Below, piece after piece: positions 1 to 5,682 of a DNA stretch of 7,853 bases. Source of the DNA: an uncultured Opitutia bacterium (GTDB lineage Bacteria > Verrucomicrobiota > Verrucomicrobiia > Opitutales > Coraliomargaritaceae); assembly GCA_937899295.1 (NCBI GenBank), contig CALBPO010000340.1, positions 1 to 7,853 on the forward strand, given 5' to 3'. The notes below the pieces were generated by a model. It made no database searches and was not told where the DNA came from. It saw only the letters and a program-made list of their open reading frames with translations. The position numbers were made by a program, and so were the translations under genes. Every line of letters starts with the position of its first letter. The first letter of the stretch is position 1.

Positions 1-14
1 GTAAAAAATTAACC

Positions 15-42
15 TTCGATCGCGTTCGATCATTTCCATAAT
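15..42 (+). promoter_or_regulatory. Candidate promoter/operator region of the desaturase gene
   Basis: A 7-base direct repeat TTCGATC occurs at 15-21 and 25-31. Its period is 10 bases, one helical turn, and it lies just upstream of CATAAT at 37-42, which matches the -10 consensus at 5 of 6 positions. No good -35 box is seen at the usual distance. The arrangement could be a tandem binding site for an activator. This is inference from spacing only, and the window starts too close to judge the full promoter. Confidence 0.25.
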
Positions 43-60
43 CTCATATTTCAAAATACA

Positions 61-1095
61 ATGAACCCTTCTTTAATGACTCCACCCATGCCAGATTCAA
101 CTCCTGGCGCAGCTCCTAATTGGCGAAAGATTGTCAAAAAATACCAGGTGCCTTGCCTAAAAAAGAGCCTTTGGCAGATCGCAAACTCAATGGGTTCTTA
201 TATTGCGCTGTGGATTGTGATGTATTTCACAGTGTCGGTATCTTGGCCACTTACGTTGGGTCTCGCTCTACTTGCGGGGATGTTCTTGGTGCGTGTTTTC
301 ATCATCTTTCACGACTGTGGGCACGGTTCTTTTTTTCAATCGAAAGATGCTAACAATGCCGTCGGTTTCGTCGCGGGGTTGATGACACTCACACCCTACC
401 GCCACTGGCGCTGGCAACACGCAGTACACCACGGCACATCTGGAAACCTAGACGAGCGAGGCGTTGGCGACGTTTGGACGATGACGGTCAAGGAATACAA
501 GGCGGCACCATTATGGCTCAAGTTGCAGTATCGACTCACACGGAATCCATTCATACTCTTCGTATTAGGACCACTTGGGCTATTCATCATTTACCAACGA
601 TTCGCCTACAAGTTAGCTAGCCGCCGCGACCGGATGGACGTCTATAAGATGAATGCCTGTATCGCGGTCTATGCCGTCGCTATGGCTTCACTTTTTGGCA
701 TCTGGAATTTCCTCTGGATTCAGCTAACAATCACAACCGTGTCAGGAAGCCTAGGCATCTGGCTTTTCTACGTGCAGCATCAGTTTGAAGACACCTACTG
801 GCGCGCGGGCGAGGAGTGGGACTACACAGACTCAGCCATGCAAGGTAGCTCCTTCTATCGATTGCCTGCGATCTTGAATTGGTTTTCTGGAAACATAGGC
901 TATCACCATATTCACCATTTGAGTTCCCGTATCCCAAACTACCATTTGAAGGCCTGCCACGAAGCAGAGCCATTCTTCCAGCAAGTGCCAGAGCTAACGC
1001 TGCGCAGCAGTTTAAAATCGATAAGTCTCCGGCTTTGGGATGAAGATGCTGGGAAGTTGGTTGGTTACAAGGTACTACGCGAAAAGGCTATTTGA
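61..1095 (+). CDS. Membrane fatty acid desaturase (acyl-lipid, di-iron)
   Basis: This 344-residue protein should introduce a cis double bond into fatty acyl chains of membrane lipids, using a di-iron centre, O2 and an electron donor such as ferredoxin. All three histidine boxes of the membrane desaturase family are visible: HDCGH at residues 84-88, an H-x4-H-x2-HH box at 115-124, and HHIHH at 282-286. An extra conserved-looking VQHQFED motif lies at 238-244. Hydrophobic segments at roughly 45-83, 162-180 and 197-238 fit the usual paired transmembrane helices, with the His boxes on the cytoplasmic face. Length is normal for bacterial DesA-like enzymes, so it looks complete. The start at 61 is the first ATG after an AT-rich leader; ATGs at codons 6 and 10 are alternatives, and none has a Shine-Dalgarno sequence. 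Family assignment is firm. The position of the double bond (delta-5, 9 or 12) cannot be read from sequence. Confidence 0.93.
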   Translation: MNPSLMTPPMPDSTPGAAPNWRKIVKKYQVPCLKKSLWQIANSMGSYIALWIVMYFTVSVSWPLTLGLALLAGMFLVRVFIIFHDCGHGSFFQSKDANNAVGFVAGLMTLTPYRHWRWQHAVHHGTSGNLDERGVGDVWTMTVKEYKAAPLWLKLQYRLTRNPFILFVLGPLGLFIIYQRFAYKLASRRDRMDVYKMNACIAVYAVAMASLFGIWNFLWIQLTITTVSGSLGIWLFYVQHQFEDTYWRAGEEWDYTDSAMQGSSFYRLPAILNWFSGNIGYHHIHHLSSRIPNYHLKACHEAEPFFQQVPELTLRSSLKSISLRLWDEDAGKLVGYKVLREKAI

Positions 1096-1139
1096 AACTT
1101 TCACGCGTAGGGCTTCATGGTAGTCGCACACAAAAAATA

Positions 1140-2096
1140 ATGACTCTCCCGAAAGCATTCTACCTCTTTACCTCTGGATTCTTGCCGCTAACTGGGCTCG
1201 CGCATTCTAGTGAATTTCATTTAAGTTTAGTTCCTACTAGGCAGACATTAGAAATCGCACCCCAATGTGAAATCAAGATAGAAGGCGACAAGCGCATCAT
1301 AAAGTCCAACGGCATTCCAGACCACAAGGTTGGACGATTCCCCAACCGAGGTAATCCGAACGGCATCCAAGCGCAAAAATACCTCTACGAGATAGCACTC
1401 AAACCCAAAGCTGCCAGAGAAGCTGTTGTGCTAGTCCGCCAACCATTTGGTATCGCGATAAACGGCGTGCTATTTGATCCTGGCACCGCCGAATTTTTCC
1501 AACGTGACCGTAACTCAAAGTGGAATTACGAAGCGCTAAGCGGCGCTGTTAAACTCGGACTCGACCAGAATCATGCCCACGTGCAACCGAATGGAGCCTA
1601 CCACTATCACGGCTTACCAAGTAAACTTTTCGAAATGCTCTCGGGCGGAGAGCAAGTTATGACCCTCATCGGTTGGGCTGCGGATGGCTTTCCTATCTAT
1701 GGCTTATACGGAACAAAAGACCCGCTAGATGCAGGCAGCGAAATCGTCGAATTGAAGTCGAGCTATCAAATCAAAGCAGGCTCACGCCCGACTGGTAGCG
1801 ACTCTCCAAAAGGCGACTATGACGGCAGCTTCACCATTGACTACGAATACGTAGCGAGCAGCGGCGATCTCGATGAGTGCGGCGGTCGCTTTGGTATAAC
1901 TCCCGAATTTACCCAAGGCACTTATTACTATGTGCTGACCGAGGACTACCCCTTTATCCCACGTATGTTTAAGGGTGAGCCCGACCCAAGTTTTGAACGC
2001 CGGCTGCACAGACGCCGACCATCCGAAAACTCAGACGATCAAGACCACCCAAATCGCGGTAGCAGTCGTGGTCCCGCACATCCAAGAAGTTTTTAG
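1140..2096 (+). CDS. Exported YHYH-domain protein
   Basis: This is a secreted or periplasmic protein of the YHYH family, whose biochemical role is not established. From ATG 1140 it has 318 residues. It begins with a signal peptide: Lys5, a hydrophobic core to about residue 20, and likely cleavage near GLAHS. The family signature is clear: NHAH at 144-147 and YHYHG at 154-158, followed by GWAADGFPIYG and later LDECGGRFGITPE (243-255) and TYYYVLTEDYPFIPR. The clustered histidines suggest metal binding, which is inference. The last 30 or so residues are charged, rich in Arg, Pro and Asp, and probably disordered. A TTG at 1092, overlapping the desaturase stop, would add 16 residues before the signal peptide; ATG 1140 is preferred because it places the signal peptide at the N-terminus. 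It lies 44 bases after the desaturase gene, so co-transcription is plausible. Confidence 0.86.
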   Translation: MTLPKAFYLFTSGFLPLTGLAHSSEFHLSLVPTRQTLEIAPQCEIKIEGDKRIIKSNGIPDHKVGRFPNRGNPNGIQAQKYLYEIALKPKAAREAVVLVRQPFGIAINGVLFDPGTAEFFQRDRNSKWNYEALSGAVKLGLDQNHAHVQPNGAYHYHGLPSKLFEMLSGGEQVMTLIGWAADGFPIYGLYGTKDPLDAGSEIVELKSSYQIKAGSRPTGSDSPKGDYDGSFTIDYEYVASSGDLDECGGRFGITPEFTQGTYYYVLTEDYPFIPRMFKGEPDPSFERRLHRRRPSENSDDQDHPNRGSSRGPAHPRSF

Positions 2097-2097
2097 A

Positions 2098-2112
2098 TAA
2101 ACCTTAGGTTTA
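2098..2112. repeat. Perfect 7-bp inverted repeat between the YHYH gene and mutY
   Basis: TAAACCT at 2098-2104 and AGGTTTA at 2106-2112 are exact reverse complements around one central base. The dyad begins two bases after the YHYH stop codon. The tight symmetry with a one-base centre looks more like a dimeric protein-binding site than a transcription terminator, and no T-run follows. Function is unknown. Confidence 0.3.
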
Positions 2113-2135
2113 AGTGGGTTGATCCCTCGACCGTC

Positions 2136-2148
2136 GTGATCGCATCAC
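2136..2148 (+). other. Small hairpin just upstream of the mutY start
   Basis: GTGAT (2136-2140) and ATCAC (2144-2148) can pair around a 3-base CGC loop. The structure ends 3 bases before the mutY ATG, where a ribosome binding site would normally be, and no Shine-Dalgarno sequence is present there. With only five pairs it is weak; it could modulate translation initiation or be chance. Confidence 0.22.
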
Positions 2149-2151
2149 TAG

Positions 2152-3156
2152 ATGGATTTATTCTCAAACAAAGCAATATTTCGCAAAATGCTGGCCGCGT
2201 GGTATGCCACTGCCCAGCGCCCATTGCCTTGGCGTTCGGAACCAAGCCTCTATCGCACCGTTGTGTCTGAGCTAATGGCACAGCAGACACAAATTAAGAC
2301 CATGCTGCCCTACTTCAAGCGTTGGATGCAGCGCTTCCCCAACTTTACCACGCTAGCCGATGCGCCCGCCGAGGATGTGCTTAAGCACTGGGAAGGCCTC
2401 GGCTACTACAGCCGTGCACGCAACCTTCATCGCTTGGCCAAGGAATACGTTGCGCTCGACCCCAAGCCAGCGAACCGCGAAGAGTGGCAACGACTGCCCG
2501 GCATCGGCCCCTATACCTCGGCGGCCATCACTTCAATTGCATTGGGTCAAGCGGACGCAGTCGTCGATGGCAACGTCGTGCGTATCCTCGCCCGCTTGAC
2601 CGACGATGCGCATATTTTTAAAAACAATGGCGAAGCAGTCAAGGCCTTCACCGCAAGAGCTGACGAGTTGCTCGATAACAAAAATCCCGGCGACCACAAC
2701 CAGGCCATGATGGAGCTAGGTGCAACAGTCTGCCTCAAGCATAAGCCTCTCTGCACCGTTTGTCCCGTCCTTAAGTTCTGCGTCTCAAATAAAAACGGCA
2801 CACAAAATGAGCTCCCAAAAATAGAGCGCAAGGCCACGGTGCAAGTCGAGATAGATCGCGCATGGATCGTCGAAGATGCTAAACTACTACTCCACCGCAT
2901 CCCCGAAAGTGCAGGGCAACTTGCAGGGCAATACGAGTTACCCGAACTGAGCGCAGTCAAAGCGAGGACGTCACCCCAACTCATCGCCAGCAAATCACGC
3001 TCCATCACTCATCGCCGAATCAAAGAATACATCTACGAAACAATCGTAGCCGGTATTGATGGCTCATTAGAATGGGTCGCCCTCGACGAACTAGAGGCTA
3101 TTACTCTTTCGGGACCACATCGCAGATGGATTCGCGAATTACTAAAGGGTCAATGA
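2152..3156 (+). CDS. mutY: A/G-specific adenine glycosylase MutY
   Basis: MutY removes adenine mispaired with 8-oxoguanine, preventing G:C to T:A transversions in base-excision repair. The 334-residue protein is complete (E. coli MutY has 350). Visible features in order are PWR at 26-28; SELMAQQTQ at 39-47 with catalytic Glu40; GLGYYSRARNLH at 82-93; the helix-hairpin-helix LPGIGPYTS at 115-123; and catalytic Asp139 in VVDGNVVR. The [4Fe-4S] ligands Cys194, Cys201, Cys204 and Cys210 have the exact C-x6-C-x2-C-x5-C spacing. A NUDIX-like 8-oxoG-recognition domain spans about 232-334. In that domain the E. coli FSH recognition loop appears here as ITH (285-287). The ATG at 2152 is chosen because the conserved region starts soon after it; no Shine-Dalgarno is seen. 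It lies 55 bases after the YHYH gene and 43 before the SET gene, so it may share their transcript. Confidence 0.96.
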   Translation: MDLFSNKAIFRKMLAAWYATAQRPLPWRSEPSLYRTVVSELMAQQTQIKTMLPYFKRWMQRFPNFTTLADAPAEDVLKHWEGLGYYSRARNLHRLAKEYVALDPKPANREEWQRLPGIGPYTSAAITSIALGQADAVVDGNVVRILARLTDDAHIFKNNGEAVKAFTARADELLDNKNPGDHNQAMMELGATVCLKHKPLCTVCPVLKFCVSNKNGTQNELPKIERKATVQVEIDRAWIVEDAKLLLHRIPESAGQLAGQYELPELSAVKARTSPQLIASKSRSITHRRIKEYIYETIVAGIDGSLEWVALDELEAITLSGPHRRWIRELLKGQ

Positions 3157-3199
3157 TTCTTAGTTGGACGTTTAAGATTCGATTGCTCAGCTTTACTCC

Positions 3200-3583
3200 A
3201 TGCCAAAGATACAAAAATGGACTGACGACGATTTTGAAATCCGCACCTCGACGATCGAGGGCGCGGGTATGGGGCTATTTGCTAGGCACGCTATCGGCGA
3301 AGAGGACACTATCGGTTACTACACCGGCGAAGTGATCACAGAAAAAGAATTTCACGACCCAAATCGCCCCTTTTCTGCCTACGTGATGTGGGTCACCAAA
3401 GACCATATTCTCGTCGGTGAAGGTCCAAAGGCCAACTACACTCGCTACATCAATCACGATGATGAACCCAACGCCTTTCTCGTCGTCTCCAGTCGCTGGA
3501 AGACCGCCCGCTTCCAAGCCCTTCGCGACATCGAGCCAGGCGAAGAAATCTTCTTCGACTACGGCGAAGACTACTGGGAGTAA
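3200..3583 (+). CDS. Small stand-alone SET-domain protein (putative lysine methyltransferase)
   Basis: This 127-residue cytoplasmic protein is essentially only a SET domain, the fold that transfers a methyl group from S-adenosylmethionine to lysine. The motifs are in canonical order: GAGMGLFA at 21-28 (SAM-binding GxG region), YTGE at 41-44, YINHDDEPN at 83-91 (equivalent of the RFxNHSCxPN pseudoknot motif), and GEEIFFDYGEDYW at 114-126 with the catalytic-type Tyr121. It contains no cysteine, so the zinc-binding pre-SET and post-SET modules of many eukaryotic members are absent, and the Ser-Cys of the NHSC motif is replaced by Asp-Asp. The ATG at 3200 places the conserved core at the usual distance and has no Shine-Dalgarno. 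It follows mutY by 43 bases. The substrate cannot be deduced; bacterial short SET proteins may modify DNA-binding or ribosomal proteins, but nothing here tests that. Confidence 0.88.
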   Translation: MPKIQKWTDDDFEIRTSTIEGAGMGLFARHAIGEEDTIGYYTGEVITEKEFHDPNRPFSAYVMWVTKDHILVGEGPKANYTRYINHDDEPNAFLVVSSRWKTARFQALRDIEPGEEIFFDYGEDYWE

Positions 3584-3633
3584 GCCTAAGTGTCTGCCAA
3601 AGTCGCCTTTACTCACTTTGCCATAAGAGTGGC

Positions 3634-3651
3634 TTCGAGGTTGAACTCGGA
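3634..3651 (+). other. Weak hairpin in the SET-gspE spacer
   Basis: TTCGAG at 3634-3639 can pair with CTCGGA at 3646-3651, including one G-T pair, around a 6-base loop. No T-run follows directly. It lies in the 105-base spacer that is the longest gap in the window and the likeliest place for an end of the upstream transcript or a promoter for the ATPase gene. It is too weak to call a terminator. Confidence 0.15.
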
Positions 3652-3688
3652 ACAATCTCCCTTCATTTTGTATTAAAGATTTAGCCAT

Positions 3689-5368
3689 ATGAACATCGAC
3701 CCCATTTTTTCAGGCCTCGACGAGGAACAACGCAGCGTAATTTCAACTCTGCCTCGTGGAGATCGATTAATTGAGCTCGCTACCCTGCGTAACTGCTCTA
3801 CCCGCGAGATCTTGTCCGAACTGGCCGACCTCGAAGAAATCGCAGTAATCAAAGACATCGAGCTGATTGACAATCCAACCGCCACGTTACCGTTGCGGAT
3901 GATTCACGAGTATCAATGTATCCCAGTCCGAACAGTAGCCGACGATACCCCCATAGAAAAAGCCCCCATTGCACTTGCCACACTCTGGCCACCCGATGAG
4001 GTAATGAGTCGCTGGGTCTACGCCGTTAGCGGACGCAAAGTGCAGTGGTTTATGGGTGACCCAGAGCAGATCACTGAATCAATCACGCAAAACTTCGGCG
4101 TCGGCGCAGGCAGCCTCGACGAGTCCGACCTTATTACTGATGTTTCCGAAGCCGATGAGGTGGAAGATGAGGACGCCGCTGTGATCCGGTTCGTCAACGA
4201 GGTAGTGCAAAAAGCAGTCAGCGACCGAGCAACTGACATCCACTTCGAACCACACCGTGATGAGCTACAGATTCGCTATCGCATCGACGGCGAGCTAGTA
4301 TCCGTTCGCGTGCCCGATAATCTCATTCGCTTTCAAGGTGCCATCATCTCTCGTCTCAAGATCATGGCTAAGCTAAATATTTCCGAGAAGCGACGCCCGC
4401 AGGACGGTCGCATCTCCTTCGGTGCAGGTGATTCGGAATTAGATATTCGTATCTCCACCTTTCCTACAATGTATGGCGAGAGCGTGTCACTGCGCCTGCT
4501 CAACCAAAAGTCAAAACCACTCTCCATGCGTGAGCTTGGCCTCGCCAAGGACGAGGAAAAGAAACTTACCCACGCGCTTTCTACTCCACACGGAATCATC
4601 TTAGTGACGGGGCCTACTGGTTCGGGTAAATCCACTTCGCTCACGGCCTTCATCCGTTTGATCAACAAGCCCGAGCGCCGTATCATCACAGTCGAAGACC
4701 CCGTCGAGTATGAAGTGCCTGGTGTCAATCAGACGCAGGTCCACCCCGAGATCGGTTTGACCTTTGCCCAGTCGCTGCGCGCCGTGCTTCGCCAAGATCC
4801 AGACGTCATTATGGTCGGAGAAATCCGCGACCGCGAGACAGCCGACATCGCCATCCGCGCCTCGCTGACAGGTCACCTCGTTATGAGCACACTTCACACA
4901 AACGACGCACCGGGCGCCCTGACCCGTCTCGTCGATATGGACATTGAGCCATTTCTTATTGCTTCCTCCGTAGAGATGATTATCGCGCAGCGCCTCGTTC
5001 GCCGCCTCTGCCCTAATTGCTCACTACCAGCCACATACGATGAGCGCCAGATTGCTGGCTTTCTCAACACAATGCGGATCGACCCGAGCGAAGCGCAACA
5101 CGGTCATCTCGCCAAATCAGCTGTCGGTTGTGAACGTTGTCGCAACCTTGGTTTCCGCGGGCGCATCGGAGTCTTCGAAATTCTCCGCGTTACAGAGGAA
5201 ATTCACGAGCACATCGTCAAGCGTGACTCTGCCCGAATGATTCGTCAGACCGCCGTCTCTCAAGACATGCGAACACTCATGCAGAGCGGTTGGTCTCATA
5301 TTAAAAATGGCACCACCACTTTTGAAGAAGTCATGCGCTTCGCAGAACTAGAGAGCGAGGAGGATTAG
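3689..5368 (+). CDS. GspE/PilB-family secretion or pilus assembly ATPase
   Basis: This cytoplasmic hexameric ATPase powers assembly of a type IV pilus or type II secretion pseudopilus. The 559-residue length fits the GspE/PilB assembly group, not the shorter PilT retraction group. Residues 1-140 form the N-terminal adaptor domain, followed by an acidic linker (143-163). The core shows ATDIHFEP at 181-188, Walker [10 protein letters not shown] at 308-316, the Asp box around VEDPVEYE (335-342), Walker B VIMVGE at 373-378 with the catalytic Glu378, and the His box [14 protein letters not shown] at 394-407. The zinc-binding C-x2-C pairs typical of GspE/PilB are Cys441/Cys444 and Cys481/Cys484. 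No pilin, platform protein, secretin or PilT gene lies in the window, so GspE and PilB cannot be told apart. ATG 3689 has no Shine-Dalgarno. The gene converges with a minus-strand gene 4 bases away. Confidence 0.93.
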   Translation: MNIDPIFSGLDEEQRSVISTLPRGDRLIELATLRNCSTREILSELADLEEIAVIKDIELIDNPTATLPLRMIHEYQCIPVRTVADDTPIEKAPIALATLWPPDEVMSRWVYAVSGRKVQWFMGDPEQITESITQNFGVGAGSLDESDLITDVSEADEVEDEDAAVIRFVNEVVQKAVSDRATDIHFEPHRDELQIRYRIDGELVSVRVPDNLIRFQGAIISRLKIMAKLNISEKRRPQDGRISFGAGDSELDIRISTFPTMYGESVSLRLLNQKSKPLSMRELGLAKDEEKKLTHALSTPHGIILVTGPTGSGKSTSLTAFIRLINKPERRIITVEDPVEYEVPGVNQTQVHPEIGLTFAQSLRAVLRQDPDVIMVGEIRDRETADIAIRASLTGHLVMSTLHTNDAPGALTRLVDMDIEPFLIASSVEMIIAQRLVRRLCPNCSLPATYDERQIAGFLNTMRIDPSEAQHGHLAKSAVGCERCRNLGFRGRIGVFEILRVTEEIHEHIVKRDSARMIRQTAVSQDMRTLMQSGWSHIKNGTTTFEEVMRFAELESEED

Positions 5369-5372
5369 TTAT

Positions 5373-5624
5373 TTAAGATTTGAAGTCCATAGCCCGCATC
5401 TTCGCCTTCTCTTCCTTAAACTTCGCTCGATTGCAATTACAGTGCAGGCAGAGTGGAGAGTTGTAGAGCAGCACAAATTTCTCACCGAGCTTCAGCGGGC
5501 GTTCCTGCCCACGCTCTACCATACGTAAGGCAGGGCCACAACTGGGAACGATCGCACCGACGGCATCAAAAAATACATCGACGGCGGAACGCTTACCTTT
5601 TTTACGCTTTGGCAAATCACTCAT
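5373..5624 (-). CDS. Small zf-HC2-like zinc-finger protein (83 aa)
   Basis: This is an 83-residue basic protein. Its middle resembles the short anti-sigma-type zf-HC2 proteins that pattern as Cys, then a D/ERPLxLGE segment, then H-x3-C-x2-C. Here SCGPALRMVERG (residues 28-39) leads into ERPLKLGEK and then PLCLHCNCN (57-65). The cysteines (one near 29, then a C-x2-C-x-C cluster) are kept, but the usual His before the C-x2-C appears to be Asn, so zinc binding may differ. The N-terminus is very basic (KRKKGKR). No membrane segment and no partner sigma gene are visible. ATG 5624 is preferred over a TTG at 5660 because it lies right after a possible -10 box. The gene is divergent from the TPR gene (58-base shared spacer) and convergent with the ATPase gene. 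That it is a real gene is fairly likely from this family-like pattern; a regulatory role is inference. Confidence 0.62.
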   Translation of the reverse strand: MSDLPKRKKGKRSAVDVFFDAVGAIVPSCGPALRMVERGQERPLKLGEKFVLLYNSPLCLHCNCNRAKFKEEKAKMRAMDFKS

Positions 5625-5630
5625 ACATAT

Positions 5631-5660
5631 ACGATAAAACAAATTTTCGGGATTTTCCAA
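5631..5660 (-). promoter_or_regulatory. Candidate promoter of the small zinc-finger gene
   Basis: Read on the minus strand, TTGGAA (5660-5655) and TATCGT (5636-5631) match the -35 and -10 consensus at 4 of 6 positions each, with an 18-base spacer. The -10 box ends six bases before the ATG at 5624, so transcription would start at or next to the start codon, giving a leaderless mRNA. This agrees with the absence of a Shine-Dalgarno. The same 58-base spacer must also hold the promoter of the divergent TPR gene. Confidence 0.33.
5643..5657 (+). repeat. Short direct repeat in the divergent spacer
   Basis: ATTTTC occurs at 5643-5648 and again at 5652-5657, separated by GGG. It sits midway between the divergent starts at 5624 and 5683, where a regulator of either gene could bind. 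The repeat is short and AT-rich, so chance is a real alternative. Confidence 0.18.
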
Positions 5661-5682
5661 TCGTCGTCTACCTTTTTTAGCA

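Noticed and set aside
1092..1139. TTG-initiated N-terminal extension of the YHYH protein overlapping the desaturase stop
   Set aside because: It would put 16 polar residues ahead of an otherwise well-placed signal peptide; ATG 1140 is the simpler start.
2547..3008. 153-codon minus-strand open frame opposite mutY
   Set aside because: The plus strand carries an intact MutY with all catalytic and iron-sulfur residues; the antisense product is Ser/Ala-rich with no recognisable motif.
3641..3676. TTGAAC and TATTAA as a promoter for the ATPase gene
   Set aside because: The spacing is about 24 bases, too long for a standard promoter, and both boxes match the consensus only partly.
3275..3688. 137-codon minus-strand open frame covering the SET gene and the following spacer
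   Set aside because: It extends into the spacer but has no recognisable domain, and the SET domain on the opposite strand is clear.
4333..4728. 131-codon minus-strand open frame opposite the GspE/PilB ATPase gene
   Set aside because: It is antisense to the conserved ATPase core, and its translation mirrors that coding sequence without domain features.
5366..5375. Bidirectional terminator between the convergent ATPase and zinc-finger genes
   Set aside because: The intergenic gap is 4 bases and no hairpin with a T-run is visible around the two stop codons.
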